NCBI RefSeq assembly: GCF_000315625.1
Contig: NW_005434648.1
Location: 676,236-740,235 of the forward strand
Direction of reading: 5' to 3'
Length of the DNA: 64,000 bases
From: Guillardia theta CCMP2712
Taxonomy: Eukaryota > Cryptophyceae > Pyrenomonadales > Geminigeraceae
Within the stretch, counting starts at the first letter, position 1; every line of letters begins with the position of its first letter. Both the position numbers and the translations under genes were made by a program. Below, one piece after another: positions 45,640 through 60,200 of this stretch. The notes below the pieces were generated by a model, which saw only the letters and a program-made list of their open reading frames with translations, did not search any database and was not told the DNA's origin.

Positions 45640-46620
45640 GATTGAATTTGTAGATTTGTCCTGATAATTGACTTGTTTTTTCATTATTTGGTTGGTACTC
45701 TCAATCGAGTCAATAGGAATCTTGTTCTGATCCAGCATGAATTTGACGTTCTTACAGATGTTTGGAAGCCTCACTGCTGTCTTTGGAAACAAGCAAGAAT
45801 TCGAGTCTCTCGACTTTGTATAATCGCGCTTTCTGCTTCCAATTTGCTGACACGACTGTATCTGCAGTGGCCTGATACCAACATGAACGGATATGCCTAT
45901 TTCCATCGCGTTGACCGAACCAATGGAGGCGATGTCAACGCCACTCATCACACTGGTTACGCAAAGAAGCACCCCTTTTGGTATTAATCGCATATGACCT
46001 CAATGGTCTGATGTTTTGTGATTAATTAAATTACGCTGTTTTGCTATTTTTGCTATGTGTCTGTAAGTGAGCTTAAATGCTTGTTCGTGTGCCACGTGTC
46101 AAGAAGGTTATAACAAATATAATGTTCTTTGAGCAAACTTGGCGAAAGTATATCATTCTACAACACCAGAGATGATTTGTCCCCATGTGATACAATGCAA
46201 TATCCTCTTCAGGTTGAGAGTGACACAAAACCCAATGTTTTGTATTTTGTGCTCCAATGGAGTCTTTGCGATGTTTTGATAATCACCTTATGCCTTGGAT
46301 TCCTGAGTGCGTTCTCATAGTAATTTGCCATCACCAGAATAAGAATCGAACTAAACATCTGAGCATATTCGAGGATAACCTAGATTTGAATGATGTGTTC
46401 ATGTTAGATCATATAGACTTTACTAAATGATTGAATGTGATGCCATTTTCTCCGTTGATTGAACGTGATAATCACCTCCTTTGTTTGGCAATGTTGAATC
46501 ACAATATGTGCAGATTGTAATGAACCGCTTCTCAACTTTGGGCTTAGTGATGTCTGTTTCTATGTCTTTGATCTTGTACAAAGGCACGGAAGACTTTAAG
46601 ACATCTTGGAAGAACTGGAC
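45640..46620 (-). CDS. Possible multi-exon membrane protein gene, not resolved
   Basis: Several minus-strand frames look coding but exon borders could not be settled: about 46440-46610 (Phe-Phe-Gln-Asp-Val-Leu-Lys-Ser-Ser ... Tyr-Lys-Ile-Lys-Asp-Ile-Glu ... Cys-Thr-Tyr-Cys-Asp), about 46220-46385 with one hydrophobic helix (Ser-Ser-Ile-Leu-Ile-Leu-Val-Met-Ala-Asn-Tyr-Tyr), and about 45640-45993 (Gly-Val-Leu-Leu-Cys-Val-Thr-Ser-Val-Met-Ser-Gly). The order suggests a small membrane protein of about 250 residues, with a Cys-x-x-Cys pair. I cannot name it. The plus-strand frame at 45673-45987 is the competing interpretation and seems less coding-like. Confidence 0.35.
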
Positions 46621-46680
46621 ATCGCATTGAAACTCATTTCAGAAAAAACTTGCACATTTTTATTCTCATACAAACACTAT

Positions 46681-47118
46681 TTAGACTTGAGTTCCGCGAA
46701 CATCATCCTCAGCCTCCTGTTGCTGCTCAGGCTGTCTCACAGCTCCCCACACAGCGCCGATAGGCACTCCGTAGATGGCGCACTCCTGAGGAGTGAGCTT
46801 GTCTCCAGGGAGCTCAGGAGGAGCATTGATGACTCCCGGCATCGAAAGAGGAGCACCGGGCATCAACGGGGCACCAAAGGAAGGAAGGAACGCTGGAGGA
46901 GCTACATTGGAAGCAACAGGCGCCTGGCTTCCGGAAGCGTTCTGATTGGGAGCCTGAGAGAAAACAGGAGCCCCAGGGAGGAATGGTGCTCCAGAGATCA
47001 AAGGCGCTCCAGCCATGATAGGAGCTCCAGACATCATGGGAGCTCCAGAGATAAATGGGGCTCCAGCGACGGGACCAGACACAGGGAGGGACGAATACAT
47101 AGGAAGGGATTGCGCCAT
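46681..47118 (-). CDS. Gly-Ala-Pro hexapeptide-repeat protein
   Basis: An ORF of 145 residues from the ATG 47118 (Met-Ala-Gln-Ser-Leu-Pro). The first half is a run of six-residue repeats, consensus Gly-Ala-Pro-hydrophobic-hydrophobic-Ser/Ala/Pro, at least six copies (about 46930-47070), then more widely spaced Gly-Ala-Pro units. The C-terminus (Leu-Pro-Gly-Asp-Lys-Leu-Thr-Pro-Gln-Glu-Cys, then Gln/Glu/Asp-rich) is not repetitive. The frame is open to 47169 without ATG. No signal peptide is visible. Low-complexity, probably disordered or fibrous; function unknown. The codon-level repeat is also visible in DNA (GGAGCTCCAGnnATnA-like). Confidence 0.5.
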   Translation of the reverse strand: MAQSLPMYSSLPVSGPVAGAPFISGAPMMSGAPIMAGAPLISGAPFLPGAPVFSQAPNQNASGSQAPVASNVAPPAFLPSFGAPLMPGAPLSMPGVINAPPELPGDKLTPQECAIYGVPIGAVWGAVRQPEQQQEAEDDVRGTQV

Positions 47119-50531
<3,413 letters not shown>

Positions 50532-50664
50532 AAATGATTCGAACAATTCAATTCTATCATGTCCAACATCTGTAAGCTTATTCGATCAGTTCGAAACGTC
50601 TTGCGAAGCATTTGTGTTCAGCAGCTGAGGGGACTTCGAGCCTATCAAGCGCTTTTAGGAGTCA

Positions 50665-51956
50665 TCATGGATTCTTCACGAATGTGAACAGACTCACATG
50701 TCTCTGGTGCGGTTTGAGAACGTGCAGCAGTTCATGTCCCATGGCCTGTGGCATTGTCAAAGAAATAACTTGAGGAGAGAGAGTAAAATTCATAGAATCA
50801 CCACGTTGTATCCTACATTCAAAAGCTCTACGACTTCGATCTGCGATTGCGGTCTTGCGAAGTGTTTTAACGAGATGCTGGTGAAGCACATTGTTTCAGT
50901 GGACGATTCAACTGTTTCTCTTTCGCACCTCCCCGATGGCGGGTGAATGTCACGATCGTGGAATCTACCGAGCGGGTCTAAAATTGTTCGCACGGCGACG
51001 TCAACCAAAGGCTCCATGGGCGTCGCCAGATGCTCAACCCCACCATCTATCCAAAGCCCCCTCCAGCCCTTGTGCCATGAGAGGATGGGCATGGCAACAA
51101 AGCCTGGCAGAGCCATGGAGGCGACAACAGCATCGATGAGTTCGTCATTGCTTGAAAACTCGCTGACGAAGCGCATCGAAAGGAGCGGCCAAGAGCAGAT
51201 GGCAATGTGATATCGACCCGAGACTTGTTTGTAAAAGTCTGGCGGCAGCAAATCCTCCATCAACAGCCTGATAGGATGCAGTCGGTTGCAAAACCCGAAA
51301 AGCGGCTCCCGCAGGTGCGCACACACCATCGACTTCCACAGGCGAGGGTAGTGAGTGCGCAGCAGCAGCGAGGGATCCTTGTCTAGAAGAAGACAGATGG
51401 CGGATACGTTACCTGCACTGATGGCAAAAACTTCACATTTCTGAGCAACATCGAACTGCTCGTGGATGTACTTGCACACACCAACCTCAAATGCAAACGC
51501 CCATCCAGCACCATCAAAGAAGATGCGAGGTACGCCCTCCTTTCGCTTGCTGGGTTCAGGAGGGACACTTGACTTGAGTTTGCAGACGACCAGAACAACT
51601 TTGGATACTAATACAAAAACTGATGGCACGAACAGAACCAGGAAGACACCAATGGACAATGCCAAGTGCACGAGTGCAAGAAAGGGTCTGAGCACAACTG
51701 TCCATGTGCAGCACTTGATGTCTTCCACTTCAAAATCAATTTCCAAGGGTCTCTTATCTTCGAGGATATCGTCTTTGTTATCACTGTAAACATCTACCAC
51801 GCGTATCGACTCTTCCGTGTCCAATGTGGGCACGTCCTTTCGGTCCAATGGTGACAGTTCATCTTTAAGTTGGAGTTCAATCAGGTGTGGCCTTAATATG
51901 CCAAGTTCGATGTCGTTGGCGGGTACTTCAGCGTCGCAGGCCTGATGTTCTGACAT
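50665..51956 (-). CDS. Membrane-anchored patatin-like phospholipase
   Basis: Two exons: 50817-51956 and 50665-50745, about 406 residues. The N-terminal 75 residues are acidic; residues about 85-125 form hydrophobic membrane segment(s) (Ala-Leu-Val-His-Leu-Ala-Leu-Ser-Ile-Gly-Val-Phe-Leu). The patatin fold follows: oxyanion-type Gly-Ala-Gly-Trp-Ala-Phe-Ala-Phe, nucleophile motif Ala-Ile-Ser-Ala-Gly-Asn-Val-Ser, and the dyad Asp in Trp-Ile-Asp-Gly-Gly-Val. The usual Gly-x-Ser-x-Gly has Ala at the first position; the Ser-Asp dyad is kept. The C-terminal exon (Met-Gly-His-Glu-Leu-Leu-His) fits the helical end of the family. Expected role: hydrolysis of membrane lipids or triacylglycerol. Its 3' end faces hemC (133 bp apart). 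Confidence 0.75.
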
Positions 51957-52984
51957 ATCTCGTGCAACTTTCTAGCACGAGTCACTGACTCTCCAGGTTC
52001 ACATCTGATTGATGGACGGTATTCTGAAGCTTGTTCTTATACGGTTCTGAAGCTTGTTCTTATACGGTTCTGAAGCTTGTTCTTATACGGTTCTGAAGCT
52101 TGTTCTTATACGGTTCTGAAGCTTGTTCTTATACGGTTCTGAAGCTTGTTCTTATACGGTTCTGAAGCTTCTGCTGTACTCTACTGTCATGTCCTCTATA
52201 GGAAACATCCACAGTGTCCGAACTGATTGCTACCTCATTTCGGTGACATACCCCCACCCCTTCTTTGTCTTATCGAAACGGGGTCCTTGAAATAAGTGCT
52301 TGTCTACCCCGTCCTTGCCCAGTGAAATTGGAGGTAGTGTTGCAGCCCCTCGAGGAGCGAGAGGAGCCGAATGCTCTGCAGGGTGACGAAGGAGCGAGCG
52401 ACAATGACGAGAACATGCGCGAGGGAGGCGATGAGAGCATGCGCGAGTGAGGCGATGAGAACAAACATGATGAACTCAGAGGGGAGGAGGGGAGGAGGGG
52501 AGGAGGGGAGGGGAGGAGGAGAGGAGAAGCAGAGAAAGAACGAAGGAAGAAAAGAAAAATTCTGAGGGGAGGAAGACAAGAAGATACATGGATAACACAA
52601 AAGGAGGACATGACATGTTGGAAATAGAGCAGAGGTTGAGAGAAGTGAAGTGCACAAAAGAGTAACCAAAAGTTTGAACAAAGATTAAGGAGTCAGACTG
52701 GTTGGATCGAGCGGCAAGGTTACTTTTGACAACACATGGAAGCCGCTCGTCAAATTCTATCAACAATCGTTTGTTAATCGAATTTGAAGAGTGTAGGTGA
52801 AGTGAACTGAAAGAATACACGAGTTAATTGGGTTGGTGGCTGTAACAAGGACACAGCCAAATTTATGCCACTACACATGCGATCCGTTTGCATTCATACA
52901 TTTGATCGCAACCTTTTCTGACGTTACCTCTCCCTACGACACTCACATTCCCTTCCTTGCAGGTTGGTCTTCGAAGCTGATAAA
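51957..52984. other. Divergent spacer between the patatin-like and PRL1 genes
   Basis: Contains the 23-bp tandem array (separate entry), a short TACCCC-type segment at 52245-52310, and a (GGAGGGGA)n purine tract at about 52480-52520. Promoters of the two outward-facing genes must lie here. No ORF is supported. Confidence 0.5.
52022..52170. repeat. 23-bp tandem repeat, six full copies
   Basis: The unit TTCTGAAGCTTGTTCTTATACGG repeats without change at 52022, 52045, 52068, 52091, 52114 and 52137, with a partial seventh at 52160. It starts about 65 bp upstream of the patatin-like start codon and contains a HindIII-type palindrome. The perfect identity implies recent expansion. Confidence 0.95.
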
Positions 52985-54830
52985 ATGTCCGCTGTGGGTG
53001 AGAACCCAGCAGGCGCTGTTGCTCTCAAATCGATGAAAGATCAAGTTTTGTTTTCCTTCAAACGCACACACGAGATGTTTGCGGCAAATCATGGGTCCCG
53101 TCTGTCAGATATCGATGAAGCGAAGAAGTTGCGAATGTCGATGAAGCTTCGCGATGAATATTGGGTGGTTAAGGACTTGCCTCCTCCACAACCGGTCGCA
53201 ACCAACAAAAGTGACAAGGCGAAGCCACCAGTTCCCATTTTGGAAGGTGAAGACAAAACAGCGAAAGAGCACTTGCAGAAGACAGCGATTGCGCGGGTGC
53301 ACGAGGGAGACGACAAGACCAAAGCTGGAATTCCTGGTGGCAGTGGTGGGATGCAATTGGCAGTGTACAAGCCACAGGGTTCCAGCCAGGCTCTTACTGT
53401 ACGTGGAGGCAAGGGCCTGAATATGCCACGACCGCAATGGCATGCGCCATGGAAGCTGATGAGAGTGATCTCTGGACATTTGGGTTGGGTTCGCTGTGTC
53501 GCCTTCGAGCCAGACAATCAGTGGTTCGTTACTGGCGCTGGTGATCGAACGTTGAAGCTATGGGATTTGGCTTCAGGAGAGGTAACTTAGAATATGGAGC
53601 AAGATTTTGTATATAACTTTCTATTGTGCAAAGTTGAAGATCACGTTGACGGGTCACATCAGCCCTGTCCGTGGTGTTGTGGTAAGTGATCGTCATCCGT
53701 ATATGTTCTCAGTAGGCGAAGACAAGCTTGTCAAGTAAGTTTGAACTTGCAAGTTCTATCCATTCGGTGATGTTGGTGGGTGGACTACTGACTTCATTCT
53801 GATCAGGTGTTGGGATTTGGAATGCAACAAAGTTATTCGTCATTACCATGGACATCTAAGGTTCGTTGTCTCCTTGTATCCGGTACATTGTGAATCGTGA
53901 TGGCTATTTGCAGCGGTGTTTACTGCTGTTCACTTCATCCAACTTTGGACGTCCTATGCACTGGCGGTCGAGACTCATCAGGTCTGCACGTGTCAACAAT
54001 GTTTCGCAAGAACCATGACACCAGGCAGTGCGAGTGTGGGACATCCGAACAAAGAATCAAATTTTCTGCCTCTCTGGGCACAAGGACACAGTCGCAAGTC
54101 TCCTCACACAGGTCAGAACCTCATCTTATCGTTGGTCTGCTCAATTTCTTGCAGGGAGTTGATCCTCAGATCATCTCCGGCTCTCACGATTCCACCGTCA
54201 AGCTGTGGGACCTGGCGGCTGGAAAGGCCTACGCGACCCTCACGCATCACAAGAAAGGCGTGCGAGCTCTTGCGCTGCATCCAAACAAATATCTCTTTGC
54301 ATCTGGATCTGCGGACAACTTGAAGCAGGTGAAGATCATGAGGCCTCTGCTGAGCTCAAGCTGACCCTCGCACAGTGGAAGTGCCCTGAGGGCGTTTTCA
54401 TGAAGAACGTCGACCAAACGCCTTATCGAGCTGTGGTGAACTGTATGGCGGTGAATCACGACGACGTCATGGTTGCGGGATACGATAATGGATCGATCCG
54501 TTTCATGGACTGGAAGACTGGTTACAATTTTCACACTGAACAGACGCGGGTTCAGGTGACGCGAGCGTGAGATTTTAACACGCCCTTGTGACGTATCGGC
54601 AGCCTGGATCGTTGGAGGCAGAAGCAGGCATCTTCGACTGCTGCTTCGACAAGACCGGAACTCGTCTGATCACATGCGAAGCCGACAAGACAATAAAAGT
54701 CTGGAAGGAGGTAAACCAATGACATCGGTTGTTTTGTATGGTAAGGAACGTGCAGGACGAAAATGCCACCCCGGAAACACATCCCATTGAGTGGAAGGCT
54801 GTGGCACCAGGGACTGAGAAGAGATGGTAA
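52985..54830 (+). CDS. PRL1/PLRG1/Prp46 WD40 splicing factor
   Basis: WD40 subunit of the NineTeen complex in the activated spliceosome. The start ATG 52985 (Met-Ser-Ala-Val-Gly-Glu) opens a long exon to about 53581 encoding the charged N-terminal region (Phe-Lys-Arg-Thr-His-Glu-Met-Phe) and the conserved lead-in [10 protein letters not shown]. Seven WD repeats follow over six or more exons: Leu-Lys-Leu-Trp-Asp-Leu, Lys-Cys-Trp-Asp-Leu, Gly-His-Leu-Ser-Gly-Val-Tyr, [11 protein letters not shown], Phe-Ala-Ser-Gly-Ser-Ala-Asp, Ile-Arg-Phe-Met-Asp-Trp and Ile-Lys-Val-Trp-Lys-Glu. It ends with the diagnostic Trp-Lys near Arg-Trp and TAA at 54828-54830. The strict order matches PRL1. It lies 80 bp from the convergent TTLL gene end. 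Confidence 0.9.
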
Positions 54831-54910
54831 ATGTGTGCGGAGTTTTGCTCACAGCAGTTGTTGATCGGCAAGGATTGATTTCTTGACATGCTCTTCTGGA
54901 GCAAGTCATT

Positions 54911-57377
54911 TCATTGCATAGATCGCAGTCGCTTCAACCGTACGTGCCTCTTCTTTGTCGCCTCATCATCTTTCGCACCCGAGGAGGAAAGTTTTCGCAG
55001 TCCCTCTATCACCCGAGCATCAAAGTCCTTGAGTTTGTCTACCCGACGACTTGCGTGGCGATCCATCCGCGAGAGGAAGCTCTGCATGTCGTTGCGATTC
55101 AGCCGCGTCCTAGGAGCAGCCCCCAGCATATCCGGCTCGCCCTCCTCCTTAAGCTTCTTGTCCATAAGCTTCGCCTTCCTCTCCTCGTTCCACTTGTTGA
55201 GCCGCTTGCAAGAGATGTCAGTTGCACCCACCGGGAGCGAGGGAGTCACCTCGATGAGGTTGGACACGTCCTTGACGCTGCTGGTCTTCTGTCTGCCTGG
55301 CTCCGTGAATCGGAACCTGGGAGGCAGCTGAGGGATGGCAGTGTTGAGATCTCGTAACATTTCAGTTCGAGACTCGTAGACTTTCTTGCTTCCCGTGATC
55401 TTTATCGAAGATTTTCTTTGGGTTCCGTCCATGCCGAGCTTGCTATAAATCAAGTCAGACATGACGAGCAGGATGGTTGGAACCTGAAGAGCTCTTTCAT
55501 TCCCGGTCTACGAATCTTCACTCGCGTTCCTTCCACATACAGCTTGCTCGCAATCGTCCTTGGCATTGCGATCTCGCTTTCTCCACGGTGAATCAGTCGC
55601 CACTGCCCGGTATCGCACGCTCCTTCCCTGGAGTCTCCGACTATGTGCGCATCGTCTTGGACGGCAGCAGAGCTTGGTGCGTATTCTTGAGCGTCTTCCT
55701 CCTGCTCGGAGCATGCTGATCGAGATCGCCGGAGGCTGCAGCAGCTGGGTCGCAGCTGTGGCTTGTGGTCGACCATTACACGGATGGTATCGTAGAGGCA
55801 GCGGTAGCAGAGCTTCTCAGTGACGGCGGTAGACGGGGACATATCTGGGCTCGAGTTGATCTCGATCAGCCAGACACGAAAGTCTCGATCGATGAGGAAG
55901 TCGTAGCCGAACAGCTCCGAGCTTCCCTTGCGGTTCTCCAGCAGGTCCTGTGCGCACATGACAGCCCAGATTGAGATGGACTGAAGCTGGGGGAGAATTT
56001 TTTCTTGCCAGACACTCTCCTGCAACTCAGTCACAGGCAGTCCAATAGGGTTGACTGCACCTGCCCCGTCGACGTCAGCCAGTTCTTGAAGGCGTCGAGA
56101 TCCCACATCGATTCGTCTACAGCCTTTGTTGGAGCTACCAACACGCTCAAAGCAAAGCTTACCTCTCCTTTCTTCAAAATCTGACGCTTCTTTCTGCACA
56201 CAATTATTACAAAGATGAGAGAAGCGATCGGTCAGAGTCTCTGAATTGTAGTCGGAGAGAGCAAAGCGAAGGTAACACTCGTCATAGAACCACACAGTGA
56301 GAGGATTCCAGTCGGTTACGAGAATCCACTGACGGATATCAAACTTCTTGTTGTTGATCAGCAGCGGGTTCTCGACGTACTTTTGCACAATCCATCTCTG
56401 CGAGTTAAGGCTACTTGCTCCCTTGCAGTGAGTGGTGAAGGAGAGAATGTCCGCGAGGCTTCTCTTGAGCTCAATCCCTCGTCCTCGAGACTTTCCCGCG
56501 GGTTTGACGATCCAGATATTCTCACCAACATTCATACAAGACTGCGGGTGATGATGAGAGATCCGCGAAAGTGCAGTGCGAGCTCGCGAAGCAAGGCTCT
56601 CGTAGTCTTGAACATGTGAGGAAGGAAACTTTTTGACACTTCTGCTCTCCACGTGCCTAGTGCCTTGTAAGAGAGCAACGAGACTCGATGCTTTCGTCGT
56701 CACGGCACTTTCGCATGTCTCTGCTATTTCTCCTCCTACTACGAAATGCACAGTTTCGACGGGACAAGGCTCTCCAAGGACTTCCGACCATTCTTGGGCA
56801 GACAATCTCGATCTTCCTGCTGTTGAAAGCTTGTCAGACAGGGCTGGTAATAAGCTGAGGACATGCCTGTTTCTTCGTCCTCTTCAATGTCTTCAAGGTC
56901 TATCGCTCGCACCAAGTCTTCACATGCGATCAAAGCCAAGACGGCTTTTTGAAAGTCTGGGGACTGGGTTGAAGGACGAGCGTCTCGAGGAAGCTTGTCT
57001 GCATGAGCAAGAAAGCTGGAGAGGAGGTTTTGAGCTGCGAGATTCATGAAATCTTCAACGAACGTGGCCACATCCTCTGAGTCATCGAGATCATAGCTCC
57101 TAGGAAAGAAGCTATCAGAATCAACGTCTTCAAACCAAGACAACGCTCTCAGGCTCTTTGAAAGTCCAACTTTGGTTGTCACATGTCGATTTTTGGCGAA
57201 GTGATTGACAATTTGATGAGGATTCAGCCTTTGAAAGTCAATTTCTGATGTCTTGACTGTCCATTTTAGATCAAACCCGAATTCATCTTTCTGTGTGCAT
57301 TCTGACCAACCCCGGTCCAGAAGTGCGTCGCGAACTCCAGGAAAGTTACCACAGATGACGAACTTTTTCCTTGTCAT
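54911..57377 (-). CDS. Tubulin tyrosine ligase-like protein, TTLL3/8 glycylase type
   Basis: Three exons: 56913-57377, 55484-56829, 54911-55442, about 780 residues. The N-terminal exon has Asn-His-Phe-Ala-Lys-Asn and Thr-Thr-Lys-Val-Gly-Leu-Ser-Lys-Ser-Leu-Arg, then Phe-Phe-Pro-Arg, typical of TTLL3/TTLL8. The ATP-grasp core shows Trp-Ile-Val-Lys-Pro-Ala-Gly-Lys-Ser-Arg-Gly-Arg-Gly-Ile, Lys-Phe-Asp-Ile-Arg-Gln-Trp, Trp-Phe-Tyr-Asp-Glu-Cys-Tyr-Leu-Arg, and the metal-binding Glu-Ile-Asn-Ser-Ser-Pro. Expected reaction: ATP-dependent glycylation (possibly glutamylation) of tubulin in cilia, consistent with a flagellate. The C-terminal exon is charged and helical. Introns are 83 nt and 41 nt. Confidence 0.85.
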
Positions 57378-57882
57378 GAATTAAATTTGGAATCAATACC
57401 TTCTTGACATTGTTCTTTGAGAAAGAAGAAAATCCTCCTTATTACAGTGATACAGTGCAGCAGGTTCAAAGTCTTACGTCGTTTCATATGTTCATTTCTG
57501 TATATTCCTCATCTTATTCGTAGGTAGATACTTTTGTTAGTGTGTCATTCATTTGCTTGCTGTCTGATGATTTCAAAGTTGTTGAAGAACATCTTCGAAG
57601 CATTCTTCCATTGTCGTTCTCATCGCTTTTTTCTGTTTCAACTACCAATTCCTGTGGAAGCCTTGGAAATCAGCGCATTTCCAACTGAAACACGACCCCC
57701 CCACCCCCACCCCTTGTACGACAGTATGGTCCCCTTCGTACTGATTTTTAACTTAACTTTGAGTAAAGATTGAAAGACTCCGCCGCCGGCCGCATTTTAG
57801 AGTTTCGGGTTTCGGGTTTAGGGTTTCTGGACCGGGGGTTGTAGTAGTAGTAGTAGTCGATTTTATTAGAATGCTAGAGTAG

Positions 57883-57910
57883 TTTAGGGTTTAGGGTTTA
57901 GGGTTTAGGG
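57883..57910 (+). repeat. Four perfect TTTAGGG telomere-type units
   Basis: Units begin at 57883, 57890, 57897 and 57904, followed by TTTAGGC. This is the plant/algal telomere repeat, G-rich strand on plus. It immediately precedes the 21-bp tandem repeat and the first ORF1-like gene. Confidence 0.95.
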
Positions 57911-57916
57911 TTTAGG

Positions 57917-57958
57917 CGGTTATTCCAGGCACCATGGCGGTTATTCCAGGCACCATGG
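57917..57958 (+). repeat. Two 21-bp tandem repeats after the telomere array
   Basis: The unit CGGTTATTCCAGGCACCATGG + (21 bp) occurs at 57917-57937 and 57938-57958 without mismatch. Its core TTATTCCAGGCA resembles TTATTTCCTGGCA in the repeat at 60387-60461, which occupies the same place before the second ORF1. Confidence 0.9.
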
Positions 57959-58043
57959 CTGCACGCGTGGTGTAGGGGAAGCTGCCAGGGCGCCAAGGAA
58001 GCTGCAAGCGAGAGGTTTGTATACTTCAAATAGCTTTCTAAGT

Positions 58044-60169
58044 ATGGTTCTTCAGTATGATGAAAATGTTCGCAACCTGCTGTATCGGAGATCATGCCAA
58101 TACACGCAGAGCGGACTTGTGGATGCCTCTGTCCTCGAAGCTGATCTCGTCGAGAGGGTGAAGAGCTTCGCGAAGCGTTATCCGAACAGCAGGACAGCCC
58201 AGGCTTGCAAGGCTGTGGAGGGATGCACCCCCGACGCTATCGCAGAAGCCATCCGCTCGACATGTCAGCAGGCACGACGTGAGCTTCTCCAAGAAGCGAT
58301 GACTGGATGGAGTGACGCATCCAGAGAGTGGTTTATGCAGCAGATTGAAGAAGCCAAGAAAGAGAAGGTCGAGACATACACCGCCTCAGCAGGCAACGAG
58401 GTGACTTCCTTCATCTCCATGACTCTCCTGGGCATCTCCTCGGTGTATGTCAACCATGAAGAGAAGCTGAAGAAGAAATTTGAAGAGATCGGACTGATCG
58501 TAGACTCAGTGCAAGAGAGTAAAGCAATCATGTGGAAGGCTCCGTATAGACCCGAGATAGCGAGTGCTGAGGAGATCCCGGTGACTGTTTCCTTCCTCCG
58601 CAATGCACAAGCGGAGAAGCTCTGGCAGGGAAGAGAGGACTTCGCGATCGATGGTCGCAAGTTCACAGCTGTACATGTGAGCATCGTGCACGATCGATCT
58701 TTCAAGATTCGAGCCAAGAGAGGACCCTGGGGCAAAGGGGGCAGCTTGGCAGAGCTGACTCACCTGCTAACCTTGGGCGGCATGACAACGGCTGAGATAG
58801 CTGCCGTCTATCGCTATCAGCTGCTGCGCCAGTCCCTTGCAGCGGTCCAACTCCAGCCGCTGGCAGGCATGCTGGTCGCTGGGGCGCCAGGACAGCAAGT
58901 CCACAAAGGCTTAGGTCAGAAAGGCTTCATCGCTGTAGGGGCCAACGTCATCTGGAGACAGAGGGAGGTGGAGTGGATCGTCTCCTCGAGCTGCCCAGAG
59001 GCGAATGATACAGCATTTCGAGCTTTCCGAGAGAGCGAAGCGATGGAGGGAGTACACCTGACTCTGTTCAGCGAGGACCCGAAGATCAGAGAGGCGCTCG
59101 CAGTCGAGTTGACAGCTGATCGCTTTGTGTCCAGAAATAAGTTGAAGAAGGCATCAAGGATGCAGAAGAAGGCAGGCGGCAAGGACGGCAAGGAAATCAA
59201 GATCATCATCAAGTCGACGGCGGCATCTGGTCGCTTCACGAGGAAGGAGATGGAGGGGCTGTGCAACGGCGGCAACACGTCTATCGCAAGAGTCAAGAGA
59301 GTCTTGTTGGAGATCGCTAACAGGCTCGAGATCAACGTTGAAGGCATCGACATGGAGGAGGATTTGAACACCAAGTCCTGGAACGGGTCCAAGCTATGCA
59401 TCCTCCTCGGCTCCACGGAGGATGCTCGACGCATGATGAAGGAGCTGCCCTTCTATCTCGAAGGCGCAGCAACCAAGCTCGAAGCAGTCGGCTTCGACAA
59501 GGAGCCTGACTCTGAGGCGGCTGGTCAGCGGGGCACCAGCGACGCAGCGCAGCGACAGGAGGAGAGCGAGGGAGAGTGGCTGGAGTTTACAGACCTGGAG
59601 AGGATCACAATGGAGGCAGCATCTCCGTCAAGCCAAGGGGACATGCAGCTCGTCAGCGAGCTGTCAGCAGTCATCGAAGAGGCAGCTTCTTTGAACGAGG
59701 CAGGGACGAGCGAGCCGATCAAGCTGGTCCTGGACAAGGCCGTTGGCAACCTCCACGACACGTTCTACTCTCCGGGGAGCCTGGAGTTCATGTCGCTGGG
59801 AGAGTGGGCGAAGATGCCAACGTTCTCAAGGAGAAGCTGGGGAAGTGGCTGCAGAGCAAGCGCTGGACTCGCGTGCAAGGAGAGAGCAAGAAGGCAAGGA
59901 GGGGCAGCGCGTTCTCGCCACGGGCAACGGCAGCTGCTGAGCTTGAGCAGGAGGCGGAGAGCGACGACATAGAGCGTCGATCTCTTAGCTTCCTGTTCAT
60001 AGCACTGAGTAAATTCGCAGAGATGCATGTGCTGGCCTGCTCGCTGAAGGTGGACAAGAAGGACCGACTGCGAGTGGAGATGAGGGAAGATGACGAAGAA
60101 GAGGAAGACATGGAGGAAGAGCAAGGCGAGGGCGAGGAAGAAGACGGGGCGAGCCCGTACCGAGCTTGA
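58044..60169 (+). pseudogene. ORF1-like protein of a telomere-associated element, copy 1, frameshifted
   Basis: Intronless frame from ATG 58044 to a shift near 59805-59815; the homology continues in another frame to TGA 60167-60169. Before the break it reads Gly-Glu-Trp-Ala, and after it Asp-Ala-Asn-Val-Leu-Lys-Glu-Lys-Leu, which together align to the unbroken neighbour ORF at 60536. About 700 residues, related throughout to that ORF (for example Asn-Ser-Arg-Thr, Glu-Glu-Ile-Pro-Val-Thr-Val-Ser-Phe-Leu-Arg-Asn, Leu-Phe-Ile-Ala-Leu-Ser-Lys-Phe). Two or three beta-alpha-beta segments with an RRM-like layout are suggested (inference); no zinc knuckle is seen. The acidic tail is Glu/Asp-rich. No protease ORF follows; instead a duplicated 66-bp unit and another telomere array. 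A sequencing error at the shift is possible. Confidence 0.7.
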
Positions 60170-60200
60170 GCTGAGCTCAAGGTAAGGAGAGAAGGTAGGA

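Larger units (their letters stand above)
57378..58043. other. Spacer leading into the telomere-like array
   Basis: 57378-57780 is AT-rich with no gene. From 57795 degenerate telomere-like motifs appear (TTTCGGGTTTCGGGTTTAGGGTTTCTGG), then a (GTA)n microsatellite (57840-57857), then the regular TTTAGGG array and a 21-bp repeat (separate entries), then about 85 bp before the first ATG of the next ORF. Confidence 0.65.

Noticed and set aside
45673-45987. Plus-strand 104-codon frame
   Set aside because: Competes with minus-strand exons that look more coding; neither is certain, and only the minus one was listed.
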